Source: Kutzneria chonburiensis (GTDB lineage Bacteria; Actinomycetota; Actinomycetes; Mycobacteriales; Pseudonocardiaceae). Taken from it: DNA of 64,000 bases. Numbering within the stretch: position 1 is the stretch's first letter; each line of letters begins with the position of its first letter. Below, one piece after another: positions 1 through 6,604 of this stretch. A program made the translations under genes and the position numbers. The notes below the pieces were generated by a model. The model did no database searches, had not been told where the DNA came from, and saw nothing but the letters and a program-made list of their open reading frames with translations. Location of the stretch: positions 5,518,001-5,582,000 of the forward strand of contig NZ_CP097263.1 of the NCBI RefSeq assembly GCF_028622115.1, given 5' to 3'.

Positions 1-1
1 A

Positions 2-457
2 AAGGCCACCGGGCACAGCGCCGAGGCGGACAAGCTGGTCGGCGACATGAAGTCGCAGATCGCCGACGTGGTGGCCAAGACCGCGAAAAAACCGCTGAGC
101 TATTTCCACGAGTTGTCCGCGGACGGCTACACCGTGACGTCGAAGACCTTCGTCGGCCAGGTGTACGGCTTGTTCGGCCTGCGCAACGTGGCCGACGCCG
201 CCGGCGGCGCGGGTGACTACCCGCAGCTGTCGGCCGAGCAGGTGGTGGCCGCCGACCCGAACCTGATCTTCCTGGCCGACACCACCTGCTGCCAGCAGAG
301 CGCCGCGACCGTGGCCGCCCGTCCGGGCTGGGGCACGCTCAAGGCCGTACGTAACGGCAATGTCGTTACTTTGGACGACAGCGTGGCCTCCCGCTGGGGC
401 CCGCGCGTGGTCGACCTGGTCAAGGCGGTCGCGGCCGCCGTGCAGAAGGCTTCCTGA
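2..457 (+). CDS. ABC transporter substrate-binding protein, iron/cobalamin type (5' truncated)
   Basis: The reading frame is open from the window edge to the stop at 457, so only the C-terminal ~151 residues are present and the signal peptide is outside. The fragment looks like the C-terminal lobe of a BtuF/FhuD-type (TroA-like) binding protein: a GLRNVADAAGG segment, then AADPNLIFLADT and a final RWGPRVVDLVKAVAAAV helix, as in that fold. It would capture a metal chelate, haem or cobalamin outside the membrane and deliver it to the permease that follows 5 bp downstream. The substrate cannot be told from this fragment. Confidence 0.85.
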   Translation, partial: KATGHSAEADKLVGDMKSQIADVVAKTAKKPLSYFHELSADGYTVTSKTFVGQVYGLFGLRNVADAAGGAGDYPQLSAEQVVAADPNLIFLADTTCCQQSAATVAARPGWGTLKAVRNGNVVTLDDSVASRWGPRVVDLVKAVAAAVQKAS

Positions 458-462
458 CGATC

Positions 463-1473
463 ATGGCCAGGCCGACCCGGCTGGCCTGGTGGCATCTCCT
501 CATCACGCTGGTCGTGCTGGTCGCGGTGGCGGTCGGCGCGGTGCTGCTGGGCGCGATCGACCTCGGCTGGCAGCGGGTGCTGGCCGAGGTCTGGGCCCAG
601 CTGACCGGCGGCGTCTCGCCGCTGAGCGAGCAGGAGTCGGCCATCCTGTGGCAGCTGCGGATGCCGAGGGTGGTGCTCGCCGGCCTGGTCGGGGCGGCGC
701 TGGCCTGCTCGGGCGCGACGTTCCAGGGCGTGTTCCGCAACCCGCTGGCCGACCCCTACCTGCTCGGCGCGGCCGCCGGCGCGGGCATGGTCGTGACGAT
801 CGTCGTCGTGCTCGCGCCCGGGGCCGGCGTGGCCTTCCTGCCGGCGGCGGCGTTCGTCGGCGCGCTCGGCGGCGTGGCCCTGACCTGGGGACTCGGCCGC
901 TCGGCCGGCGCCGGCACGGCCACCCTGCTGCTGGCCGGAGTTGCCGTGGCGTCATTCCTGACCGCCGTGCAGACCTTCGTGCAGCAGTTGAACACCCTTA
1001 CGCTGCAACAGGTCTACGGCTGGATCCTGGGTGGACTGTCCACCGGGGGCTGGAGCCAGGTGCTGTCCGCCTTGCCCTATCTGGCGGTTGCCCTGACCGT
1101 GCTGTGCACCTGTTCGGGCCTGCTGGACGTGCTGACGCTGGGCGACGAGGAAGCGTCGTCGCTGGGCGTGCGGCCGGGTGTGGTGCGACTGATCGTGCTG
1201 GGCGCGGCGTCGCTGGCCACCGCCGCCGCGGTTTCGGTGAGCGGCTTGATCGGATTCGTGGGAATCGTTGTGCCGCACGTGATTCGGTTGCTGTTCGGGG
1301 CCAGTTACCGCGTTGTCGTTCCAATGTCGCTGGCCGGCGGCGCCATTTTCCTCATCCTCGCCGACATCGTCGCCCGCACCGCGCTGGCCCCGGCGGAATT
1401 GCCGATCGGCGTGGTGACCGCGTTTACCGGCGCGCCGTTCTTCGTTCTCGTGCTCCGAAGGAGACAGTCGTGA
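463..1473 (+). CDS. FecCD/BtuC-type ABC transporter permease
   Basis: A 336-residue polytopic membrane protein of the FecCD family with about ten hydrophobic segments. Family hallmarks include RMPRVVLAGLVGAALACSG near residue 70, the FRNPLADPYLLG motif, GDEEASSLGV (the loop that contacts the ATPase) and GFVGIVVPHVIRLLFG near the C-terminus. It forms the channel for the binding protein encoded upstream. Its TGA stop overlaps the GTG of the ATPase gene (GTGA, 1470-1473), so the two are probably translationally coupled. Substrate is likely a ferric siderophore, haem or cobalamin. Confidence 0.93.
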   Translation: MARPTRLAWWHLLITLVVLVAVAVGAVLLGAIDLGWQRVLAEVWAQLTGGVSPLSEQESAILWQLRMPRVVLAGLVGAALACSGATFQGVFRNPLADPYLLGAAAGAGMVVTIVVVLAPGAGVAFLPAAAFVGALGGVALTWGLGRSAGAGTATLLLAGVAVASFLTAVQTFVQQLNTLTLQQVYGWILGGLSTGGWSQVLSALPYLAVALTVLCTCSGLLDVLTLGDEEASSLGVRPGVVRLIVLGAASLATAAAVSVSGLIGFVGIVVPHVIRLLFGASYRVVVPMSLAGGAIFLILADIVARTALAPAELPIGVVTAFTGAPFFVLVLRRRQS

Positions 1474-2243
1474 CCGCGCTGCGGCTGGCCGCCGTGACCG
1501 CCGGCTATCGGGGCCGGACCGTGGTGCGGGACGTGAGCGCGCACGTGCCGGCCGGCAGCTGGCTGGCGGTCATCGGCCCGAACGGGGCCGGCAAGTCGAC
1601 CCTGCTGAAGTCGATCGCCGGCCTGGTCCCGTCCACCGGTGACGTGTCGGTTGACGGCCGTTCCGTTGCGGCGCTTGGACATCGTGAGCGGGCCCGGCTG
1701 ATCGGCTACGCCCCGCAGACGCCGTCGCTGCCCGAGGGCCTGACCGTCACGGACTACGTGCTGCTGGGCCGGACGCCGCATCTCGGACCGCTGGGCCGCG
1801 AGAGCCGGTCCGATCTGGACCTGGTCTCCGGTGTGCTGGCCAGACTGGATCTGGGAAAACTGGCTGACCGTCCACTGAGGACACTGTCCGGCGGCGAGCG
1901 GCAGCGGGCGGTGCTGGCCCGGGTGCTGGCCCAGCAGGCCGGCGTGCTGCTGCTGGACGAGCCGACGACCGGCTTGGACATCGGCCACGCCCAGGCGCTG
2001 CTGGAACTGGTCGACCAGCTGCGCAAGGCCGACGGCACCACGGTCGTCAGCACCCTGCACGACCTCACGCTGGCCGCCCAGTACCCGGATCGCGTGCTGC
2101 TGCTGGACGGCGGTGACGTGGCGGCGGTCGGCACGCCGGCCGAGGTGCTGACCGCCGACCGCCTCTCCCGGCACTACGCCGCGTCGGTCACCGTGCTGAC
2201 CGGCCCCGACGGCAGCCTGGTGGTCGCGCCGACCCGGCGGTGA
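1470..2243 (+). CDS. FecE/BtuD-type ABC transporter ATP-binding protein
   Basis: A 257-residue ABC ATPase. Walker A is GPNGAGKST (about residues 36-44), the signature motif is LSGGERQR, Walker B is VLLLDEPTTGLD, and the switch His lies in STLHDL. The GTG at 1470 is chosen because it overlaps the permease stop and sits behind a GAAGGAG-like site at 1457-1463. It powers the importer encoded by the two upstream genes. Its last 70 bases overlap the 3' end of the convergent symporter gene on the minus strand, which is a long antisense overlap. Confidence 0.93.
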   Translation: MTALRLAAVTAGYRGRTVVRDVSAHVPAGSWLAVIGPNGAGKSTLLKSIAGLVPSTGDVSVDGRSVAALGHRERARLIGYAPQTPSLPEGLTVTDYVLLGRTPHLGPLGRESRSDLDLVSGVLARLDLGKLADRPLRTLSGGERQRAVLARVLAQQAGVLLLDEPTTGLDIGHAQALLELVDQLRKADGTTVVSTLHDLTLAAQYPDRVLLLDGGDVAAVGTPAEVLTADRLSRHYAASVTVLTGPDGSLVVAPTRR

Positions 2244-3475
2244 GCCAGCACCTCCCGCAGCCGATCGCGGTCCAGCTCCCCCTGCCAGCGGGCGATCACC
2301 AGGGTGGCCACGCCGTTGCTGATCACGTTGATGGTCGACCGCGCCTCGGACATGAACCGGTCGATGCCGACCAGAAGGGCAATGCCCACAACGGGAATCG
2401 CCGGGTTGTCGAACGCCTGCAAGGACGCGGTCAGCGTGATCAGGCCGGCCCCGGTGACGCCGGCCGCACCCTTGCTGGAGACCAGCATGAACGCCACCAG
2501 GCCCAGTTGCGTCGGCAGGCTGACCGTGTGCCCGGTGGCCTGCGCGATGAACAGCGAGCCGAGCGTGAGGTAGACGCAGATGCCGTCCATGTTGAACGAA
2601 TACCCGGCCGGCACCACCATTCCCACCACCGACCGGCTCACGCCGGCGTTCTCCAGCTTGGTCATCAGCCGCGGCAGCACGGTCTCGCTGGACGACGTGC
2701 CGACCACGACCAGGATCTCGTCGGACAGGTACCGGATCACCTTGAAGACGTTGAAGCCGGCCAGCCGGGCCACCAGCCCCAGGATGACCACGACGAACAC
2801 GATGCACGTGACCCAGAACGTCACCACTAGCAACGCTAGATTTCCGAGCACGCGGCCACCGAACGCCCCGACCGTGTAGGCGATGCCGCCGAACGCGCCG
2901 ACCGGGGCCACGTACATGATCGCCTTGATCAGCTGGAACATGAGCTGTGCCAACAACTCCAGGCCCCGCACGATCGGCGTGGCCCGCGGGCCGAGCCCGC
3001 TCAGGGCGATGGCCACCAGCACGGCGATCACCAGCACCTGGATCGGCTGGCTGCCGGTGAACGCGCCGACGAACGAGGTCGGCACCAGGCTGAGGACGAA
3101 GTCGGTGATGCTGGTGCTGGTCGCCTCGGCCGACTTGATGGTGGCCTGCGCCAACGTGGGATCGGCCGCGATGTTCAGCCCGTCGCCCGGCCGCAGCACG
3201 TTGCCGACGACCAGGCCCAGCAGCAACGCAATCGCCGTCATGGCCAGGAAATAGCCCATGGCCCGCGCCGCGAGGCCGCCGGCTCGAGCCAGGCTGCCCA
3301 GCCTGGCGATGCCGACGACGACGGTCAGGAAGATGGTCGGCGCGGTGACCACCTTGACCAGGTCGAGGAAGAGATCCGCCAGCCACTTCGAGCCGGCGGC
3401 CTGCTTCGGGAACGCCAACCCGAACACGGCCCCCAGCGCGATGGCGGTCAACACCCAGACGTAGAGCCTTCGCAT
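2174..3475 (-). CDS. dicarboxylate/amino-acid:cation symporter, DctA/GltP family (copy 1)
   Basis: A 433-residue protein of the DAACS (SLC1-like) family. The N-terminus MRRLYVWVLTAIALGAVFGL is followed by the conserved FLDLVKVVTAPTIFL stretch, the serine-rich hairpin VVGTSSSETVLPRLM, the GYSFNMDGICVYL motif (equivalent to the NMDGT motif) and a C-terminal GIDRFMSEARSTINVISNG helix with cation- and substrate-binding residues. It should import C4-dicarboxylates, glutamate or aspartate with Na+ or H+. The ATG at 3475 matches the family start, but no Shine-Dalgarno is visible before it and hairpins lie just upstream. It is a close paralogue of the gene at 3750-5069. The NMDGI rather than NMDGT form suggests a shifted substrate preference. 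Confidence 0.9.
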   Translation of the reverse strand: MRRLYVWVLTAIALGAVFGLAFPKQAAGSKWLADLFLDLVKVVTAPTIFLTVVVGIARLGSLARAGGLAARAMGYFLAMTAIALLLGLVVGNVLRPGDGLNIAADPTLAQATIKSAEATSTSITDFVLSLVPTSFVGAFTGSQPIQVLVIAVLVAIALSGLGPRATPIVRGLELLAQLMFQLIKAIMYVAPVGAFGGIAYTVGAFGGRVLGNLALLVVTFWVTCIVFVVVILGLVARLAGFNVFKVIRYLSDEILVVVGTSSSETVLPRLMTKLENAGVSRSVVGMVVPAGYSFNMDGICVYLTLGSLFIAQATGHTVSLPTQLGLVAFMLVSSKGAAGVTGAGLITLTASLQAFDNPAIPVVGIALLVGIDRFMSEARSTINVISNGVATLVIARWQGELDRDRLREVLAHRRVGATTRLPSGPVSTVTDAA

Positions 3476-3491
3476 GACGCGAAGAATGGCC

Positions 3492-3518
3492 CCGGACGGG
3501 GACAGGGGTCCCGTCCGG
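3492..3518 (-). promoter_or_regulatory. small hairpin just upstream of symporter copy 1
   Basis: Inverted arms at 3492-3503 and 3508-3518 (CCGGACGGGGAC with GTCCCGTCCGG, one bulged G) lie 17 bases ahead of the ATG at 3475, where a ribosome-binding site would normally be. No SD-like sequence is visible between hairpin and start. It could affect translation of the symporter; this is inference only. Confidence 0.4.
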
Positions 3519-3575
3519 AGACCACCCGACGCGGCGGATGTACCCGTACGGACCGGATACCGCGCAAACAGGAAA

Positions 3576-3618
3576 GGTCGGCGTGCCGTCGGCAGGAGGG
3601 ACCACCGGCACGCCGACC
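3576..3618 (-). terminator. 12-bp perfect stem followed by a T-rich run: terminator or attenuator
   Basis: Perfect inverted arms GGTCGGCGTGCC (3576-3587) and GGCACGCCGACC (3607-3618) enclose a 19-nt loop. On the minus strand the right arm is followed by TTTCCTGTTT, giving the look of an intrinsic terminator. It lies between the two symporter genes, so it may end copy 2 transcripts or act as an attenuator in the leader of copy 1. Confidence 0.6.
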
Positions 3619-3629
3619 CAGGTGTGGAA

Positions 3630-3667
3630 GGCGTGGGTCGCGACCTCGGGACGTCACGACCCACGCC
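3630..3667. terminator. second hairpin between the symporter genes
   Basis: Perfect 11-bp arms GGCGTGGGTCG (3630-3640) and CGACCCACGCC (3657-3667) with a 16-nt loop. Together with the hairpins at 3576-3618 and 3710-3737 it forms a run of strong stems in one 240-bp gap. Confidence 0.5.
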
Positions 3668-3709
3668 ACCGAAAGGGCCCTGCCTGTGACCCTCCCGGCA
3701 ACGCCCCGC

Positions 3710-3737
3710 CGCGGCCGAAGTCGGGGGTTCGGCCGCG
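3710..3737 (-). terminator. hairpin 12 bp after the stop of symporter copy 2
   Basis: Perfect 10-bp arms CGCGGCCGAA (3710-3719) and TTCGGCCGCG (3728-3737) with an 8-nt loop, directly downstream of the minus-strand gene ending at 3750. Most simply a terminator for that gene, though no T-run follows. Confidence 0.6.
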
Positions 3738-3749
3738 ACGGCGCGGGTC

Positions 3750-5069
3750 CTACGGTGTTCCGGCCAGCTCCTCGGCGGCGCGCTCGACGTCGACCGAGGT
3801 CGGGTTGTCCAACACCTGCTTGAGCCGGTCCCGGTCCAGCTCGCCCTGCCAGCGGGCGATGACCAGGCTGCCGACGCCGCTGCCGATCACGTTGGTCAGC
3901 GCGCGGGCCTCGGACATGAACCGGTCGATGCCGACGATGAGCGCGATGCCCACGACCGGGATGACACTGCCGAACGCGCTCAGCGAGGCGGCCAGCGTGA
4001 CCAGACCGGCGCCGGTGACGCCGGCCGCGCCCTTGCTGGAGATCAGCATGAACAGCAGCAGCCCGATCTGGGTGCCGATGCCGATGTCGTGGCCGGTGGC
4101 CTGGGCGATGAACAGCGCGCCCATGGTCAGGTAGATGCAGGTGCCGTCCAGGTTGAACGAGTAGCCGGTCGGCACGGTCAGGCCGACCACCGAGCGGCTC
4201 GCGCCGGCCGCCTCCAGCTTGGTCATCAGCCGCGGCAGCACCGTCTCGCTGGACGAGGTGCCCAGCACGATCAGCAGCTCGTCCTTGATGTAGCGCAGGA
4301 ACTTGAAGACGTTGAAGCCGACCCAGCGGGCGATCAGGCCCAGCACCACCACGATGAACAGGATGCAGGTCAGGTAGAACGAGACCATCAGGAAGGCCAG
4401 GCTGCCCAGGATCTTGCTGCCGAACGCGCCGACCGTGTAGGCGATGCCGCCGAACGCGCCGATCGGGGCGACCCACATGACCGCCTTGATCACGCTGAAC
4501 ATGAGGGCCTGCAACGACTCCAGCGCCCGCAGGATCGGCTTGCCGCGCTCGCCGAGTCCGGAGATGCCGATCGCGACGAACACCGCGACCACCAGCACCT
4601 GGATCAGCTGGGGCTGGGTGAACGCGCCGACCAGCGAGCTCGGCACCAGGGAGAGGATGAACTCGGTGACCCCCTCGCTGGCCGCGCCGGCCTGCTTGAG
4701 GGTGCTGTCGGCGGCCTTCGGGTCGACGTGCAGGTTCAGGCCGTGGCCCGGCTGTAGCAGGTTCACCACGACCAGGCCGATGACCAGCGCGACCAGGGTC
4801 ATCACGATGAAGTACGCGATCGCGCGCAGCGCCAGCCCGCCGGCCTTGGCCAGGTTGCCCAGGCTGGAGATGCCGACCACCACGGTCAGGAAGATGATCG
4901 GCGCGGTGACCATCCTGATCAGGTTCACGAACAGGTCGGCCAGCCATTTCGAGCCGGCGGCCTGGTGCGGGAAGACGAGCCCGAAGATGATGCCCAGCAC
5001 GATGGCCGCGATCACCCAGAAATACAGCTGCCGGAACCACGGTCTACGGGCGGCGGTCGCCGTCGACAT
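3750..5069 (-). CDS. dicarboxylate/amino-acid:cation symporter, DctA/GltP family (copy 2)
   Basis: A 439-residue DAACS-family transporter, paralogous to the gene at 2174-3475 over nearly its whole length. It has the serine-rich VLGTSSSETVLPRLM hairpin, GYSFNLDGTCIYL (canonical NLDGT form) and the GIDRFMSEARALTNVIGSG C-terminal helix. Eight transmembrane segments plus two re-entrant loops are expected. The ATG at 5069 follows an AAGGAG site at good spacing. It imports dicarboxylates or acidic amino acids by cation symport. The two copies probably arose by tandem duplication and then diverged; this copy keeps the canonical substrate motif and a clear ribosome-binding site. Confidence 0.93.
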   Translation of the reverse strand: MSTATAARRPWFRQLYFWVIAAIVLGIIFGLVFPHQAAGSKWLADLFVNLIRMVTAPIIFLTVVVGISSLGNLAKAGGLALRAIAYFIVMTLVALVIGLVVVNLLQPGHGLNLHVDPKAADSTLKQAGAASEGVTEFILSLVPSSLVGAFTQPQLIQVLVVAVFVAIGISGLGERGKPILRALESLQALMFSVIKAVMWVAPIGAFGGIAYTVGAFGSKILGSLAFLMVSFYLTCILFIVVVLGLIARWVGFNVFKFLRYIKDELLIVLGTSSSETVLPRLMTKLEAAGASRSVVGLTVPTGYSFNLDGTCIYLTMGALFIAQATGHDIGIGTQIGLLLFMLISSKGAAGVTGAGLVTLAASLSAFGSVIPVVGIALIVGIDRFMSEARALTNVIGSGVGSLVIARWQGELDRDRLKQVLDNPTSVDVERAAEELAGTP

Positions 5070-5188
5070 GCCCTACTCCTTCACCCGTCAGTGGGAATTG
5101 CAGTGATACTTGGCACACACTTACCGTGCTTCAAGGTTGCAAGGCGAAACTTTGGGTTCACCTGACGTTGACGGCTACCCTTCCTGCC

Positions 5189-6109
5189 ATGCTGGACCGG
5201 CGAGCGTTCCTGCTGGCCGCCCTCGGCGTCGGCGCCGCGGCGGCCTGCTCCGGCCCGCAGGCGCCCCAATTGGCCAAGCTCGTGATGCTGACCGGCCCGC
5301 CCGGCGCGGTGTTCCGCGAGCTCGGCGCGTCGCTGGTGACCGCACTGAAACCGCACCTGCCGGACACGATGATCACCGCCCGCGAGACCGGGTCGTCGGT
5401 CGACAACCTGCGGCTGCTGGCCGAGGGCGGCGGGCAGCTCGGGCTGGCCTCCATCGACGCCGTGGAGAGCACCGGCCAGGCCCCGCCCGGGATCAGCGCC
5501 ATCGGCCGGGTCTACGACAGCTTCCTGCACCTGGTGGTGCTGGCCGACTCGCCGATCAACTCGTTCGCCGACATCGACGGCCGCACGGTGTCGCTGGGCG
5601 CGCCCGGTTCCAGCACCGGCTTCACCTCCGACCGGCTGCTGGAGTTGACCGGCGTCAAGCCGGTCGGCCGGCAGATGAGCCAGTCCGACGGGGCCAAGGC
5701 GCTGGCCGACCGGTCCCTGGACGCGATGCTCACGCTGACCGGGATTCCCACGCCGGCCATCACCGACCTGGCCGGCAAGCGGTCCATCCGGCTGGTGACG
5801 CTGAAGGCCGAGGCCGCGCTGCTGGCCACCCACTACCCCGGGCCGTACGTGCCGGCGACCATTCCGACCACGACGTACGTGAACGTGCCGCCGTGCGAGA
5901 CGGTGGCCGTGCCCAATCTGCTGTTGACCCGCAACGACCTGCCCGACGACGTCGTGCGCATCGTCACCGAGACCGTGTTCACCGAGGTCTCGGCCATCAC
6001 CAAGGGGCATCCCGAGGCCAGCCACATCAACGTCCGTACCGGGATCGCCACCGGCATCGTGCCGCTGCACCCGGGCGCGGCCGGCTGGTTCCGGGATGTG
6101 AAGCGCTGA
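5189..6109 (+). CDS. TAXI-family TRAP transporter solute receptor (lipoprotein)
   Basis: A 306-residue secreted lipoprotein. The N-terminus MLDRRAFLLAALG ends in an AAAC lipobox with Cys20, so the ATG at 5189 is preferred over an upstream start. The body matches TAXI receptors: LAEGGGQLGLASIDAV, DGRTVSLGAPGSSTGFTSDRLL, SLDAMLTLTGIPTPAI and VPNLLLTRNDLPDDVV. Such proteins bind a small acid (for example glutamate or 2-oxoglutarate) for a TRAP permease with DctQ/DctM membrane parts. No TRAP membrane gene is adjacent; the nearest transporters are the two divergent DAACS symporters, so it may pair with a distant permease or act as a sensor. Confidence 0.88.
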   Translation: MLDRRAFLLAALGVGAAAACSGPQAPQLAKLVMLTGPPGAVFRELGASLVTALKPHLPDTMITARETGSSVDNLRLLAEGGGQLGLASIDAVESTGQAPPGISAIGRVYDSFLHLVVLADSPINSFADIDGRTVSLGAPGSSTGFTSDRLLELTGVKPVGRQMSQSDGAKALADRSLDAMLTLTGIPTPAITDLAGKRSIRLVTLKAEAALLATHYPGPYVPATIPTTTYVNVPPCETVAVPNLLLTRNDLPDDVVRIVTETVFTEVSAITKGHPEASHINVRTGIATGIVPLHPGAAGWFRDVKR

Positions 6110-6604
6110 ATGCTGTTGCTGCTCAACGGTCCGCCCGGGGTCGGAAAGTCCACTGTGGCCGCTCGTTACGTCGATGACCACCCGCTGGCTTTGAACCTCG
6201 ACATCGACGTGCTGCGAGCCCAACTCGGTCGGTGGCAGGACGATCTCACGTCGGCCGGGCTGGCGGCCCGGGACCTGGCGGTGGCGATGGCCCGCACGCA
6301 TCTGCTGGCCGGGCACGACGTCGTCGTGCCGCAGTTCCTCGGCCGGCCCGAGTTCATCGACCGGCTGGCGGCGCTGGCCGTCGACGTGGGCGTGCGCTTC
6401 GTCGAGGCGATTCTGTTGGACAGCAAGGAGAATACGCGGCGGCGGTTCCAAGAGCGCGACGATACCAGCAAGGCCGTCGACCCGCTGGAATTGTCCACAA
6501 TGTACGACCGGCTGCTGGCGCTGGCCGAGACCCGTCCACAGGCCCGGATCGTGCCCACGACCGACATCGACGGCACCTATGCCCGCCTGCTGGCCGTTCT
6601 CTAG
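6110..6604 (+). CDS. small AAA/P-loop kinase-like protein
   Basis: A 164-residue single-domain P-loop protein. Walker A GPPGVGKST is at residues 7-15, followed by LNLDIDVLRAQLG (a likely substrate-binding Asp region) and a lid with ENTRRRFQERDDTS. The size and layout resemble the gluconate kinase/chloramphenicol phosphotransferase-like group often annotated simply as AAA family ATPase. It begins immediately after the stop of the TAXI receptor gene, so the two are likely co-transcribed. The phosphoryl acceptor is unknown. Its last bases overlap the convergent regulator gene by 4 bp. Confidence 0.75.
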   Translation: MLLLLNGPPGVGKSTVAARYVDDHPLALNLDIDVLRAQLGRWQDDLTSAGLAARDLAVAMARTHLLAGHDVVVPQFLGRPEFIDRLAALAVDVGVRFVEAILLDSKENTRRRFQERDDTSKAVDPLELSTMYDRLLALAETRPQARIVPTTDIDGTYARLLAVL

